The notes: generated by a model not told the origin, from the sequence alone. Counted from the first letter of the stretch, positions 44,345 to 54,380 are shown. The stretch: DNA of 64,000 nucleotides from Desulfonatronovibrio magnus (GCF_000934755.1 NZ_JYNP01000017.1:47300-111299); one strand, 5' to 3'. Program-made: numbers and translations.

Positions 44345-45718
44345 ATGTTTCTGGAAAAAATAACATCCCAGGGTCTGTCCCATTTATCTTATCTAATTGG
44401 TCATCAATCTATGGCAGCTGTCATTGATCCCAGAAGGGATATTCAGATTTATCTCGATATAGCGCATGAAAAAGGCACTAAGATAACACACATTTTTGAA
44501 ACTCACCGTAATGAAGATTATGTCATCGGATCGGTTGAGCTGGCTGACATCACAGGCGCACAAATATTTCACGGTGAGGAGCTACCTTTTGCCTACGGTA
44601 AACCGGTCAGGGAAGGCCAAACATTTGAACTGGGCAGTATAATCCTGAAGATTCTTAAAACTCCCGGCCACACTTTTGAAAGCATTTCTATTGTCCTTTA
44701 TGACAAAGATTTCGGTTTGGAGCCAGTTGCAGTATTTACAGGAGATGCCCTTTTTATCGGCGATGTGGGCAGGACTGATTTTTTTCCAGGCCAGGAAAAA
44801 GAAACTGCCGGACTTTTGTACGACAGCCTGTTCAATAAAATTCTGCCTTTGGGCGATCACGTAATTATCTACCCTGCTCACGGAGCAGGTTCTGTATGCG
44901 GCTCAGGAATGGCTGACCGGGAATTTTCCACCATTGGATACGAACGTCTGACCAATCCCATGCTCCAGCTTACTCAACGTGAAAATTTTATTCAGGCCAA
45001 GCTGAAAGAAAAACATTCCAAACCTCCATATTTTTTGAAAATGGAAGAGTACAATCTAAGCGGTCCACCTGCTATCGGCTCTTCTTTTTCCCTTTTACCG
45101 CTTACACCTGACGAACTAAGCCATGCTGTACAATCCGGACTTCAAATTGTGGACATTAGAAGCCCTGAAGCATTTGCAGGAGCCTTTATTCCCGGGAGCT
45201 TTTCCCTGCCTTTGACAATGCTTCCCTTATACACAGGCTGGTTTATTTCATATGATTATCCTTTGGGGCTGGTGGCTGAAAGTTATGAGCAGGCAATGCT
45301 GGCTGTTACTTACCTCAAACGCATCGGTTTTGATGATATTCAGGGCTATCTTTATGAAGGCATGCATGAATGGACAATCAGCGGGAAGGATTTTGCGGGC
45401 ATCAAGGCGGTGTATGCTGGAGATATTCAGACCAGGATCAGCAGTGGATTCAGTTTCACCCTTCTGGATATCCGAACTGAAGAAGAGTACCAGAAAGAAC
45501 ACCTTCCTGGATCTACGCACATATTTATAGGGGATCTGGAAAAGAGGATCAACGAACTTGATAAGCAGCAAATCATCACAACCTTCTGCGGGAGCGGCAT
45601 GCGGGCAATAATAGCTGCTTCGGTGCTCAAAAGACATGGTTTCAATAACGTTGAAACCTGTTTTGGGTCCATGCGGGCCTGCGCCAGAGGGGTCTGTGAA
45701 ATTGAATCTTCACTTTGA
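44345..45718 (+). CDS. Metallo-beta-lactamase-fold protein fused to two rhodanese domains (persulfide dioxygenase-like)
   Basis: Residues 1-245 form an MBL fold. The usual HxHxDH motif is altered to ETHRNEDYVIG, but the three positions that bind iron in persulfide dioxygenases remain: His54, His109 in TPGHT and Asp134 in FTGDALF. Two rhodanese domains follow. The first (about 255-345) lacks a catalytic cysteine. The second (about 365-457) has Cys415 in TFCGSGMRA. Such fusions oxidise or transfer persulfide sulfur, which fits a sulfur-metabolising host; substrate specificity is inferred. GAGAGC precedes the start. The gene is monocistronic. Confidence 0.85.
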   Translation: MFLEKITSQGLSHLSYLIGHQSMAAVIDPRRDIQIYLDIAHEKGTKITHIFETHRNEDYVIGSVELADITGAQIFHGEELPFAYGKPVREGQTFELGSIILKILKTPGHTFESISIVLYDKDFGLEPVAVFTGDALFIGDVGRTDFFPGQEKETAGLLYDSLFNKILPLGDHVIIYPAHGAGSVCGSGMADREFSTIGYERLTNPMLQLTQRENFIQAKLKEKHSKPPYFLKMEEYNLSGPPAIGSSFSLLPLTPDELSHAVQSGLQIVDIRSPEAFAGAFIPGSFSLPLTMLPLYTGWFISYDYPLGLVAESYEQAMLAVTYLKRIGFDDIQGYLYEGMHEWTISGKDFAGIKAVYAGDIQTRISSGFSFTLLDIRTEEEYQKEHLPGSTHIFIGDLEKRINELDKQQIITTFCGSGMRAIIAASVLKRHGFNNVETCFGSMRACARGVCEIESSL

Positions 45719-45748
45719 TGCTGCTCAAAAGCCAAAGTGCCTCATGAG

Positions 45749-45789
45749 CCTGCATCTGTTCTCCATTACACCACAGGCCTGGATGCAGG
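45749..45789. terminator. Bidirectional hairpin between convergent genes
   Basis: CCTGCATC (45749-45756) pairs with GATGCAGG (45782-45789), and an inner CTGT/ACAG extends the stem. It lies exactly in the 72-bp gap between the MBL-rhodanese gene and the leftward kinase. No long T-run is present. Confidence 0.5.
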
Positions 45790-45790
45790 T

Positions 45791-48700
45791 TCACCTCACC
45801 TTGCTGACTTCATCTAAAAACTTCTGGTATTCCTCTTCCATGGCCTGCATAACTTCTACCATCATATCGATATTTTGTGCCCTGGCAGCCATTTCCATTC
45901 TTGCTGCCTGTTTTTTTAATAAAAGAGCAGAAACGTTAGCAGCTACTCCTTTTATGGCATGAGCGATTTTACAGGCATCGTCGGTAAGTCCTGAGCTTAC
46001 ACATTTCTCTAAATTTGCTATTTTGGCTGGTATTTCAATGAAAAACTGATCTAGAACAACATTCATCAAATCCTGATCGTGAACAACCCTTTCCAAAAAG
46101 TCATTTTTGTCAAACACGACCTCTGAGCAGGAATCAGAATCCACATCAAATGGGGCATCTTTCTTAACTTCAGAATTATGGTCACATGACTGAGAATTCC
46201 CATGGCTCAAAAGAATTTGCATGATTGCCCTGTTAAGAGAATCGGGACGGATTGGTTTTGAGATATAATCATTCATACCGGCATTTAGACACATCTCACG
46301 GTCTCCTTTCATTGCATGAGCAGTCATAGCAATAATGGGTACCTCGGGATTCAGGACATTATAGCGTGCTTGACGAATTTGCCGGGTAGCTTCTAATCCG
46401 TCCATCTCAGGCATCTGACAGTCCATTAAAACAAGATCAAAAGACTTTTCTGACAAAATCTTTAATGCCTGCAGTCCATTGGATGCCAGTGATGTCTTAT
46501 TGAATCCAAGCTTATTTAGAATAGACTGTGCCACAATCTGATTGGTGGGATTATCCTCAACAAGTAAGATCCTCAAGTTCTCCAATCCAGCGTCAATCTG
46601 ATCAGAATGCGTGAAGCTCTTGTTGTTCTGCTCCTGGTGGGACTGAGTCAGATCCTGTGTACATATTAAAAATTCTGCGGTAAACCAGAAAGTTGAGCCC
46701 TCTCCTTCTATGCTGGAAACACCGACACTGCCGCCCATCATCTCAGCCAGTTCCTTGGAGATGGCCAGTCCCAGACCAGTTCCTCCAAACTTCCTGCTTG
46801 TGGATGCGTCCACCTGAGTAAATGGTGAAAATAATGCCTTCAGGGATGCATCAGGAATTCCAGTTCCTGTGTCAGCAACTGCAAAATGAAGAATTGTTCC
46901 GTCAGCGTCCTTATGTTGAGTAGAAACCGTCAGGGTAACAGATCCTTGATCAGTAAACTTAATGGCATTACCCACAAGGTTAATAAGTATCTGTCTGAGC
47001 CTTGCCGGATCCCCCATTAGATGACAAGGAGCATCCGAATGAATATTATACTCGAATTTTATTTCTTTTTCCTGCGCCTTAAAAACCAGCATCTCAAACA
47101 CATCGCCAACCAGAACTTCAAGATTGAATGGCAACTCTTCGAGTTGCAGTTTCTTTGCTTCAATTTTGGAAAAATCAAGAATATCATTGATGATGGCCAA
47201 AAGATTCTCAGCACTGCGACTGATGATAGAAGCATATTTTCTCTGTTCTCTTGTCAGCTCAGTATCCAGAAGAAGTCCGGTCATACCCATGACTCCATTC
47301 ATGGGAGTCCTTATTTCATGGCTCATATTGGCCAGAAAATGGCTTTTGGCAAGGGCAGCTTCTTCTGCCTTAAGCCTGGCTTTATGCAAATCTTCTTCGC
47401 GAAGTTTTCTGTGCCGTGCGTTTACCAGAAGATCAGCCAGCAGAGAAAAAAGATCAATTTCTGGTTGCAGCCAGTTCTTATGGTGTTTCACTGTGGCAAA
47501 GCCCACAAAACCGTAACAGCCCTGAAAGTCCTTCAAGGGTAATGAAATCAGAGACTTAATCTGCTGTTTTTCCAGAAGTGATCTGGCTGGATCTTCCTGA
47601 CTCAGATCATCTATATCTGAAACAAAGTAAGGCTCACCCATCTGGTGCTTCTCTACCTGGTCAGGCATCACTTTCATGGGTACTACACGCTGTTTCTGTG
47701 TCCATTTTTTCATACCTGGGGAAAACCATTCATAATTTCCAATCATAACTTCTGAATCAAAATCATAAGAAAAAATAAAAACACGGTCGCTGAGGGTAAA
47801 TTTTCCAACCTGAAGAAGAGCTTCTTCAATGGCGTGGTCAAGATAGTCAATGGGTGCGGTTAAAAAGACCATTGACACATCCATAAGCAGGCGCTGAAGG
47901 GAAAGGCGATACTTAAGCGCATCATCAGCTTTTTTATAGCTGGTGATGTCTCGGGCTACCGATATAATAAGATTTTTTTCATCCTGATTAAAAGCTCTGA
48001 GACGCACTTCTACAGGAAATGTTTTACCCTGGGAGTTTCTATGCAGGGTCTTGAGAATGCCGGCCTGCTGAGTGTCTTCTATGACTGAATCACAAATGTC
48101 AGACAATTCGTTCAGGTTAAGCTGAGGAATAATATCAGCAGGTCCCATGCTCAACAATTGTGCTCTGGAATAGCCCAGGGTCTCGCAGGCAATTTGATTG
48201 ACATCTACAAATTGCATGGATTCACGGTCAATAATAAAAAAACTGTCCGCACTGCTGTCCAGAGCAGCCCTGAAACGATCGATTTTTTTTCTGGAAGCTT
48301 TTTCCTCGGTTATATCAACAAATATTCCCTGATTAATTTCTTTGCCCTCAATATTAATAATTGTGGACATAAGATTGACCTGTCTTATTTCTCCAGTTCT
48401 GGTAACAACCTCTACCTCAACATTCAGATAATTACTGTTGCTGATATTACTTTCAAACATCTGTTTGTAAAATTCAGCCTTATCCCTGGGGTGCAGCTGG
48501 CTTTGATGCATGCCAAGTATCTCCCCTGAACTGTATCCGAAAAGATACTCTGCAGCCTTGTTGCTGCGTACAATATACCCATCCCTGTCTGCCCATAGTA
48601 TGGGATCATTGTTGCTTTCAAAAAGCATTCTGAATTTTTTTTCACTGCGGGCAATAGAGGTCTGTTGCTTGATAAGTTCTTTTTCAGTTTCCACTACCCT

Positions 48701-49108
48701 TAAAATGGAGCTTACTCTGGCCAGAAACTCTTCAGGGTGAACCGGCTTGGTCATGTAACCATCAGCTCCACATCTGAGGCCTTGAGCTCTTTCTTCAGGT
48801 GTTTTCTTAATTCCTGAAACGAACAAAACATGCACAGATCCAACTTCTGGATCCTGTCTGATAGCCTTGCAGACACTCAAGCCGTCAGTATCCTTAAGCT
48901 CAACATCAAGAATGATCAGGTCAGGGTGATGTTCACGAATCATCATCCAGCACTCTAAACCGTTTGTTGCTCTGAGAACTTTATGTCCTTCACTTTTGAG
49001 TATCTTTTCGTGAATATCAAGAAAATCTTCGTCATCATCTACAAGAAGGATTTTACCTGGCCGGGATTTAACTGGGAGGATGTCGTCTAAGTCATCTAAG
49101 GAATTCAT
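45791..49108 (-). CDS. Soluble hybrid histidine kinase (REC, 2 PAS, GAF, HisKA, HATPase, REC, Hpt)
   Basis: The 1105-residue kinase lacks membrane helices. It opens with a receiver domain (Asp68 in [13 protein letters not shown]), then two PAS units (about 155-275 and 280-395), a GAF-like domain (405-580, ending in [12 protein letters not shown]) and HisKA with His in [16 protein letters not shown]. The ATPase domain shows [20 protein letters not shown] and [21 protein letters not shown] second receiver ([13 protein letters not shown]) and an Hpt domain ([13 protein letters not shown]) follow. The N-terminal receiver implies that another kinase feeds into it. No output regulator is adjacent. 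Confidence 0.92.
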   Translation of the reverse strand: MNSLDDLDDILPVKSRPGKILLVDDDEDFLDIHEKILKSEGHKVLRATNGLECWMMIREHHPDLIILDVELKDTDGLSVCKAIRQDPEVGSVHVLFVSGIKKTPEERAQGLRCGADGYMTKPVHPEEFLARVSSILRVVETEKELIKQQTSIARSEKKFRMLFESNNDPILWADRDGYIVRSNKAAEYLFGYSSGEILGMHQSQLHPRDKAEFYKQMFESNISNSNYLNVEVEVVTRTGEIRQVNLMSTIINIEGKEINQGIFVDITEEKASRKKIDRFRAALDSSADSFFIIDRESMQFVDVNQIACETLGYSRAQLLSMGPADIIPQLNLNELSDICDSVIEDTQQAGILKTLHRNSQGKTFPVEVRLRAFNQDEKNLIISVARDITSYKKADDALKYRLSLQRLLMDVSMVFLTAPIDYLDHAIEEALLQVGKFTLSDRVFIFSYDFDSEVMIGNYEWFSPGMKKWTQKQRVVPMKVMPDQVEKHQMGEPYFVSDIDDLSQEDPARSLLEKQQIKSLISLPLKDFQGCYGFVGFATVKHHKNWLQPEIDLFSLLADLLVNARHRKLREEDLHKARLKAEEAALAKSHFLANMSHEIRTPMNGVMGMTGLLLDTELTREQRKYASIISRSAENLLAIINDILDFSKIEAKKLQLEELPFNLEVLVGDVFEMLVFKAQEKEIKFEYNIHSDAPCHLMGDPARLRQILINLVGNAIKFTDQGSVTLTVSTQHKDADGTILHFAVADTGTGIPDASLKALFSPFTQVDASTSRKFGGTGLGLAISKELAEMMGGSVGVSSIEGEGSTFWFTAEFLICTQDLTQSHQEQNNKSFTHSDQIDAGLENLRILLVEDNPTNQIVAQSILNKLGFNKTSLASNGLQALKILSEKSFDLVLMDCQMPEMDGLEATRQIRQARYNVLNPEVPIIAMTAHAMKGDREMCLNAGMNDYISKPIRPDSLNRAIMQILLSHGNSQSCDHNSEVKKDAPFDVDSDSCSEVVFDKNDFLERVVHDQDLMNVVLDQFFIEIPAKIANLEKCVSSGLTDDACKIAHAIKGVAANVSALLLKKQAARMEMAARAQNIDMMVEVMQAMEEEYQKFLDEVSKVR

Positions 49109-49196
49109 TTAAGACCTTATTTTGTTCTGCTGTGTTGGATGACGTGAATTCTGTGGATTATTTGTAACATTTTACCAATTTTATGAAAACAGGTGT

Positions 49197-49450
49197 TTAC
49201 AAGTAGCTACAATCGTATATGTAATAAATTCAGAGTATTACGGTTTTACCATACAGATTGCTTCGGTCGCTTAGGCTCACTTGCGGGTGACAGATTTTCA
49301 GCAACCACTTCCCTGACAGCTCAGGTGTCATTGCGAGCGAGTCTTCGAGCGCGGCAATCCTTGTTGCGAGCGAAGCGAAGCAATCTCGCGCTAAGGCTGA
49401 TTTTTAGTTACTCACACGTTCGGTCCCGGTCCGCCCGGGTGAAAAGCTTA
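49197..49450 (+). repeat. Dispersed repeat unit B, copy 3
   Basis: It starts TTTACAAGTAGCTACAATCG, includes TACAGATTGCTTCGGTCGCT and the tandem-like GCGAGCGAGTCTTCGAGCGC / TTGCGAGCGAAGCGAAGCAA, and ends with the shared border GGTCCGCCCGGGTGAAAAGC. It joins directly to the next unit through CTTACAAGTAACT. Confidence 0.85.
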
Positions 49451-49768
49451 CAAGTAACTGGAATCGTTTTGCTAATAAAATCAAACGCTTATATTTTTCA
49501 CATTTTCACGATTTTTGCTTATGATGTGATGCACATTTGCCAGAAAAAAGTTCCGTCAAAGATGGGAACTTTGCACCTGGCACAGGGACTGTCCCTCGCT
49601 GTGAAAATTTTTCCATTGAAGCAAATTTCTTCCAGGAACCAATGGAGTATCCTTCTTTTTTATAGTACCTCGCGGGGGCTGTCCCAATTTCCAGAAAAGT
49701 GACAGACTCTTAAAGTTACTCACAAATTCGGTCCCGCTCCCCCCGAGTGAAAAGCTTACAAGTAGCTA
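49446..49768 (+). repeat. Mosaic repeat F + shortened unit A
   Basis: It begins CTTACAAGTAACTGGAATCG, contains CACAGGGACTGTCCCTCGCT and CTCGCGGGGGCTGTCCC, lacks the unit A inverted pairs (AGAAAAGTGACAGACTC instead) and ends GAGTGAAAAGCTTACAAGTAGCTA. The last three bases (CTA) are the complement of the stop codon of the next kinase gene. Confidence 0.85.
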
Positions 49769-51892
49769 AGCAAGAACCTTTTTCAGCAACTCTTTCAGAT
49801 CATTGGTTCTGAGCGGCTTGGGCAGATACTCGTTCATGCCGGCTGCAATGAATTTTTCCTTATCACCTTTCATGGCGTATGAAGTAACAGCAATGATGGG
49901 GATTTGCGGATTGTACTTTGATCCATCATGGTTTCTGATAATTCTTGTAGCCTCCACCCCGTCCATTTGCTTGAGCTGAATATCCATGAGGATACAATCA
50001 AAGTGTTCTTTTTCAAGAATTTCCAGGGCGGTAGTACCGTCGTCTGCTGTGGCAGTCTTATACCCTAACTTTTCAAGCATTTTCTGGGCAAAAAATTGAT
50101 TGGTACTTTCATCCTCAACAATCAGTATGCGTTTGGCAACCTTTCTTTGATCTTTAACAATACACTGACTTTGTTCATCACTGTCTTGCGTTAAAGCGTC
50201 AGCAGACTTTAGAGGCACGGAAAAATAAAATGATGAGCCTGCACCTTCTTGACTTTCAACGCTTAGTTTTCCATTCATAAGATGCACCATTCTCCTGACA
50301 ACTGAAAGTCCCAGGCCGGCCCCTTGAAACTTTCTGGTGTATGACCCTTCAGCCTGAATAAAAGGTTCGAATATTTGACTCTGTACATCATCGGATATAC
50401 CAACACCTGTATCTTTGACAATAAAAAGTACATGAACGGTACCACTTGTTTCCTGCCTGATGAGATGGGCTTCTAAGCGCACCTCTCCTTCTTCAGTAAA
50501 CTTGACAGCGTTACCAGCTAAATTAAATAGAATGCCTTTAAGCCTGACTACGTCACCTGTTAGTGAAGCAGGAATATTTTCATCTACGTATATGTTACAG
50601 GCTATGCCTTTTTCCTGACAGGCAACACTGAAAGTATCTGCTATATGTTCAAAAACAGAACTGATCATCAATGGCTTCTCATCAATCACTACCATACCTT
50701 TCTCAATTTTGCAAAGGTCAAGAATATTGCTCAAAAGATCAGTCAGTCTCTGACCTGCCTTAATGGCCAGATCCACAAACTCCTGCTGCTCTGAGTCAAG
50801 ACCGCTATGTTCCAGTAATTGCAGCATTCCCAGCATGCCATTTAAGGGGGTCCGCAGTTCATGACTCATATTGGCCAGAAACTCACTTTTTATTTTGCTT
50901 GCTGCCTCAGCTTCCTCCTTGGCCTTGAAAAGAGCTATTTGAGCTTCTTTACGCTCTGTGATATTGACCATAAAGCCGTCATAGTAAATGATCCTGCCTT
51001 CTGAATTCTTAACCGCTCGAGAACTCATGGAAGCCCAGAAAGGCTTTCCCTGCCTTGTCTTTAACTGCACTTCATAATTTAATACGTTCCCCTTGCTGTT
51101 GAGGATGCTTTTATAATTATCACGATCCTCAGGATTGAGATAAAGTTCATCAGCAATATCACGCACTTTTTCCACCATCTGTTCAGCTGAATCAAAGCCG
51201 ATTATTTCAGCGTATTTGGGATTAACCTTGAGAAATTTTCCTTCAGGCGTTGTCCGAAAAATGGCAATGGGTGCGTTTTCAAAAATATCTCTGTACATAC
51301 GCTCGGTTTCCTGGGCCTGTTCTTCCAGTTGTTTGTTTAGACAGCGCATGTAGTCATAAGTTTCTATACTCTCAAGTGCAGAAGCGCTTGACATGATTAC
51401 TATGGAAATCAGGGCATAATCTGTGTCAGATATCTCTTCCTTATCCTGATCAAGCACTCCGACAAACATACCGCGGACCCGGGAAGGTGTGGTCATGGGA
51501 CGTAAAAGCAGCATTTGAGAATTATCACTTGTTTTCAAAACAACTTCTCGGCCTCTTCTCAGGACCCATGCGAAAGTATGATCATCAATGAAACGGCTGA
51601 TCTCATCTTCTATAAAGCTTTTATAGTGGATATTGTCGCACATGGCAGGATAAAAGGAATGATCCTTTTCATCAACAAGATAAAAACAGATTGATTTAAA
51701 GCGGATCAGGGTTTTAAGCTTCTGGGATGTTTCATTGAGGATAAAATCAACATTGATGCTACTATTAGAACCCACATCAAAACGACCGAGATTGGATGCC
51801 ATTTCAAGAGCTTCAACTGATTTACGCCTTTCATCTCGTAAAAATTTATTTTCTTCTTCAAGGGCTTCAATATCAACATTTCTATGGATCAT
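49766..51892 (-). CDS. Hybrid histidine kinase (GAF-like, PAS, HisKA, HATPase, REC)
   Basis: The 708-residue soluble kinase begins with a short coiled coil and a GAF-like domain (about 45-190). A PAS/PAC unit follows (about 205-330, closing VNITERKEAQIAL), then HisKA with ANMSHELRTPLNGMLG and an ATPase domain with FQGAGLGLSVVRRMVHLMNG. The C-terminal receiver has the phosphoacceptor in CILMDIQLKQMDG. Unlike the two other kinases in the window it lacks an Hpt domain. It overlaps the HDOD gene by 4 bp (ATGA), so the pair probably forms one signalling unit. The TAG stop lies at the border of a repeat. Confidence 0.92.
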   Translation of the reverse strand: MIHRNVDIEALEEENKFLRDERRKSVEALEMASNLGRFDVGSNSSINVDFILNETSQKLKTLIRFKSICFYLVDEKDHSFYPAMCDNIHYKSFIEDEISRFIDDHTFAWVLRRGREVVLKTSDNSQMLLLRPMTTPSRVRGMFVGVLDQDKEEISDTDYALISIVIMSSASALESIETYDYMRCLNKQLEEQAQETERMYRDIFENAPIAIFRTTPEGKFLKVNPKYAEIIGFDSAEQMVEKVRDIADELYLNPEDRDNYKSILNSKGNVLNYEVQLKTRQGKPFWASMSSRAVKNSEGRIIYYDGFMVNITERKEAQIALFKAKEEAEAASKIKSEFLANMSHELRTPLNGMLGMLQLLEHSGLDSEQQEFVDLAIKAGQRLTDLLSNILDLCKIEKGMVVIDEKPLMISSVFEHIADTFSVACQEKGIACNIYVDENIPASLTGDVVRLKGILFNLAGNAVKFTEEGEVRLEAHLIRQETSGTVHVLFIVKDTGVGISDDVQSQIFEPFIQAEGSYTRKFQGAGLGLSVVRRMVHLMNGKLSVESQEGAGSSFYFSVPLKSADALTQDSDEQSQCIVKDQRKVAKRILIVEDESTNQFFAQKMLEKLGYKTATADDGTTALEILEKEHFDCILMDIQLKQMDGVEATRIIRNHDGSKYNPQIPIIAVTSYAMKGDKEKFIAAGMNEYLPKPLRTNDLKELLKKVLA

Positions 51893-53154
51893 GTCCTGAC
51901 CTGCCTCCCTAGAAAAATCTCTACAATTTCAGAAACACTTTTTTCAGCCTGTTTGACAATGGGCCCCAAATCGCTTCGATCTAATCTCAAGCTTTCCCAT
52001 GATTTCTCACATAAAGCAGGAAAAAAACCTTCATAAACCATACCCGGATTCATTACCATGCTAATTATATTAGCGAGATAAACTGTACTTGCCTCAGAAA
52101 TATTTCTGGCTTTTACCGGTTCATGATGATACCGAACCATTTTTTCCAGCCCCACAGGCATTTTCCACTCTCGGCAGAGGGTCCCCCCCATGAGCGCATG
52201 GTCAAACCCAATTACTTCCTGCTCTGCTCTATGCAAAGGGATTTTTTTGTTTCGAGCATGACAAATTGCTGACATGCAAAGCTCTGGTTCAGATTTGAGC
52301 ATAATAAGTCGGCCGATATCATGAATCAAGCCTGCTACAAAAAATCTTTCTTCAGATTGCCCCATCATCCGGGTATAAATCAAGCTGGAATACACTCCAC
52401 AGCTTATGCTGTGTCTCCAGAATTTTTCCATATTAATTACTGATTGGGGTATACCCTCAAAAACCTTAATAAGAGCAATGCCCATGGCCAGCGAGGTTAA
52501 CTCTTTTGTGCCCAGAATTGCCACTGCCCTGCTGATGGAATCAATCTTGGATGGAAAGCCATAAAACGCGCTGTTTACCAGACGCAATAGCTTGGCCGAA
52601 AGACTGCTGTCCTTACTGACAACATCAGCTACATGCTTGGCAGAGCTGAAAGGTGATTCCAGCACTTCTAAAATCCGATAGAAAATATCAGGCAAAGAAA
52701 TAAGTTCAGTTTGTTCCCGCACCATCCTCAGGGCTGAAAGTTCAACTGGATTTGTACCTGGCGCAATATTATTGCAATCTACAAAAACCCCTGTATCCTG
52801 ATTGCTGGATTCATATTGGCCAGACTGGATATTCAGGGCCAGTTGCTCCACAGCGATTCTGACTATCTCAACCATTACCTTGTTATCAAGAACTTCCCGC
52901 CGAACATAGGGCTTGATCAGTTTTTTGCTCTGTTTAAGTACTTCCGGAGCAATGGATGCCATCTTGGCTGCATTGAGAGTGCTTTGATCCTGCCCCTGAA
53001 CCCCTGCCTGAGTCACTCCCCAGGCCTTACAAGTCTTAATATGCCCCTGGTTCAATTCTGTTCCCATGGGGATAAGAAAACGCCCGTCAGGAGTTGTAAG
53101 ATCATGGCTGAGCACCATGCCTGGACGCAAATCATCAATATTAACCAGACCCAA
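51889..53154 (-). CDS. HDOD domain protein
   Basis: The 421-residue protein has an N-terminal small domain (MGLVNIDDLRPGMVLSHDLT) often seen before HD-GYP/HDOD modules. A central HDOD domain follows (about 150-350), with SLPDIFYRILEVLESPFSSA, DSSLSAKLLRLVNSAFYGFP, AGLIHDIGRLI and VRYHHEP. HDOD proteins are catalytically uncertain relatives of HD phosphodiesterases and act in signalling. The start is TTG (complement of 53152-53154) with AAAAGGAT upstream. It is the first gene of an operon with the following kinase. Two hairpins lie 55-100 bp upstream. Confidence 0.9.
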   Translation of the reverse strand: MGLVNIDDLRPGMVLSHDLTTPDGRFLIPMGTELNQGHIKTCKAWGVTQAGVQGQDQSTLNAAKMASIAPEVLKQSKKLIKPYVRREVLDNKVMVEIVRIAVEQLALNIQSGQYESSNQDTGVFVDCNNIAPGTNPVELSALRMVREQTELISLPDIFYRILEVLESPFSSAKHVADVVSKDSSLSAKLLRLVNSAFYGFPSKIDSISRAVAILGTKELTSLAMGIALIKVFEGIPQSVINMEKFWRHSISCGVYSSLIYTRMMGQSEERFFVAGLIHDIGRLIMLKSEPELCMSAICHARNKKIPLHRAEQEVIGFDHALMGGTLCREWKMPVGLEKMVRYHHEPVKARNISEASTVYLANIISMVMNPGMVYEGFFPALCEKSWESLRLDRSDLGPIVKQAEKSVSEIVEIFLGRQVRT

Positions 53155-53209
53155 AGTAATATCCTTTTATAATTTTTGGTAACAATTAACTCTCATAACT
53201 TCCATTTTC

Positions 53210-53253
53210 ATCAGGTAGAATAGCTACCTGATCCTTCAACCGGAATGTTGAAG
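53210..53253. promoter_or_regulatory. Two adjacent perfect inverted repeats upstream of the HDOD-kinase operon
   Basis: ATCAGGTAG-AATAG-CTACCTGAT (53210-53232) is a perfect 9-bp inverted repeat, and CTTCAAC-CGGAAT-GTTGAAG (53234-53253) follows at one base. They lie 56-99 bp upstream of the HDOD start. They could be an operator pair or a structured leader. The rest of the spacer to 53524 shows nothing recognisable. Confidence 0.5.
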
Positions 53254-53524
53254 CATAAAAGAAAACCCCAACTTAAACAACCAAAAAAAGAAGGCCGCAA
53301 ACCATTGCTGAATTGACTGCCATATAACTTTTTTCAGTCGCAGAAGTCAGGGAGCATAATCAAATAAAAACAAATACTTATGGAGATTATTTTTTCATTT
53401 GCAGTAAAAATCTGGCGGGGATGAGCCTGCACTTTCTGTTCGGGATAAATAAGTATATACTATCAGGCAGCTTAAGAACTTCGGCAGCAAGAAAGACAGC
53501 CCTTGTGGCCAATGCTAAACTTTC

Positions 53525-53830
53525 ATAGTTAAGTTTGGGCGATAACCTTGCTTTTCAGACTGAAGGCTGAAGAATAAGGATCTTGGGCATCATTGCTCTT
53601 TCAAGGTTAAAAAAATCGTAACAGTTTAGCCATTTGCATGTGGCACGGCTTCCTGCCCGGAGGCATACAGCCCGGAGGGGGACTGGCTCTCCCAGCCCTT
53701 GTTTTATTAAGTCTGTGTTTTACATCAACAAAAAACAAGGGCTGGGGTGCCTGTTCCCTGCTTTCCTTAGAAAAGGGCTAAACTATTACAAAAAATCTTT
53801 TTTTCTACAGACTGAAACGGTAAGTTACTA
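53525..53830 (+). repeat. Dispersed repeat G, copy 2, interrupted by a MITE
   Basis: The two halves, TAGTTAAGTTTGGGCGATAA...TTGCTCTTTCAAGG and TTTTTCTACAGACTGAAACGG-GTTACTA, match the uninterrupted copy at 36893-37031. The interruption is exactly the element 53618-53789 plus one 8-bp duplicate. The last bases (CTA) are the complement of the stop codon of the next gene. Confidence 0.8.
53618..53789 (+). mobile_element. MITE family D, copy 2 (172 bp)
   Basis: The element begins GTAACAGTTTAGCC and ends with the complement of GTAATAGTTTAGCCC. It is flanked on both sides by AAAAAATC (53610-53617 and 53790-53797). The interior has a strong inverted pair, CAGCCCTTGTTTT and AAAACAAGGGCTGG, and CGGCTTCCTGCCCGGAGGC shared with family E. 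No coding capacity is present. GTAA ends and 8-bp duplications recall IS66-family insertion sequences, but no transposase is in view. Confidence 0.88.
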
Positions 53831-54148
53831 AAAAAACATCATTATAAACCCAACAACCAGATTAACTGCCACATAAACCACAATCAATCTGGCCAGATAC
53901 TTCCAGAGAAGCCTGTCAGTATTATTTGAACAACCCCAGACAGATACTATCCACCAGATTTGTCCGGCAGTTATTAAAGGAATATAAACAAGCCACCAGA
54001 TTAAAGGAAGCTCCAGCTTGACTGCATAAATTCCAGGTATCTGAAGTAGAAAAATTACGAAACCCCCTACCCAGAAGGCTTTCCACAGTTCCTTTTGTCC
54101 TAAAAAAAGCTTCTTGATCAAGTTGAAAATACCTTGCCTTTTATTCAA
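53828..54148 (-). CDS. Small integral membrane protein, 106 aa
   Basis: I choose TTG (complement of 54146-54148) because AAAGGAGGAG precedes it at ideal spacing; an in-frame ATG at 54175 would add nine residues without a ribosome-binding site. The product has a basic amphipathic start (NKRQGIFNLIKKLFLGQKEL) and three hydrophobic segments (about 24-42, 48-69 and 82-105) with WWLVYIPLITAGQIWWIVSV in the middle. It resembles uncharacterised small inner-membrane proteins; I cannot name a family. A MITE lies about 40 bp upstream, in the likely promoter. Confidence 0.7.
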   Translation of the reverse strand: MNKRQGIFNLIKKLFLGQKELWKAFWVGGFVIFLLQIPGIYAVKLELPLIWWLVYIPLITAGQIWWIVSVWGCSNNTDRLLWKYLARLIVVYVAVNLVVGFIMMFF

Positions 54149-54196
54149 GCTCTCCTCCTTTGGGGTTCCTGGCAATTTACCGCTTCAGTCCTGTAG

Positions 54197-54380
54197 GGGA
54201 GCATTACGCGTTTCTGACAACTGAAAAAATTGATGTGTTTGTCACAGGCTTTTTTGGGGTTAAAAGCGGTTTATCATGGCTTGGCACGGCTTCCTGCCCG
54301 GAGGCTTACAGCCAGGAGGGGGACTGTCCCTGGCTTCGGGACTGTCCCCTATCAGGTTGTCAGAAACGCGTAATGCTCCC
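54197..54380 (+). mobile_element. MITE family E, copy 1 (184 bp), intact
   Basis: The terminal inverted repeats are perfect over 25 bp (starting GGGAGCATTACGCGTTTCTG) and are flanked by TCCTGTAG at 54189-54196 and 54381-54388. The interior holds GGCTTGGCACGGCTTCCTG, GAGGGGGACTGTCCCTGGC and GGGACTGTCCCC. It has no open frame. It inserted upstream of the small membrane protein gene, most likely in its promoter. Confidence 0.92.

Noticed and set aside
53635..53652. TGGCACGGCTTCCTGC as a sigma-54 promoter
   Set aside because: The -12 part reads CCTGC instead of TTGC, and the motif is an internal part of mobile repeats, repeated far from any gene start.
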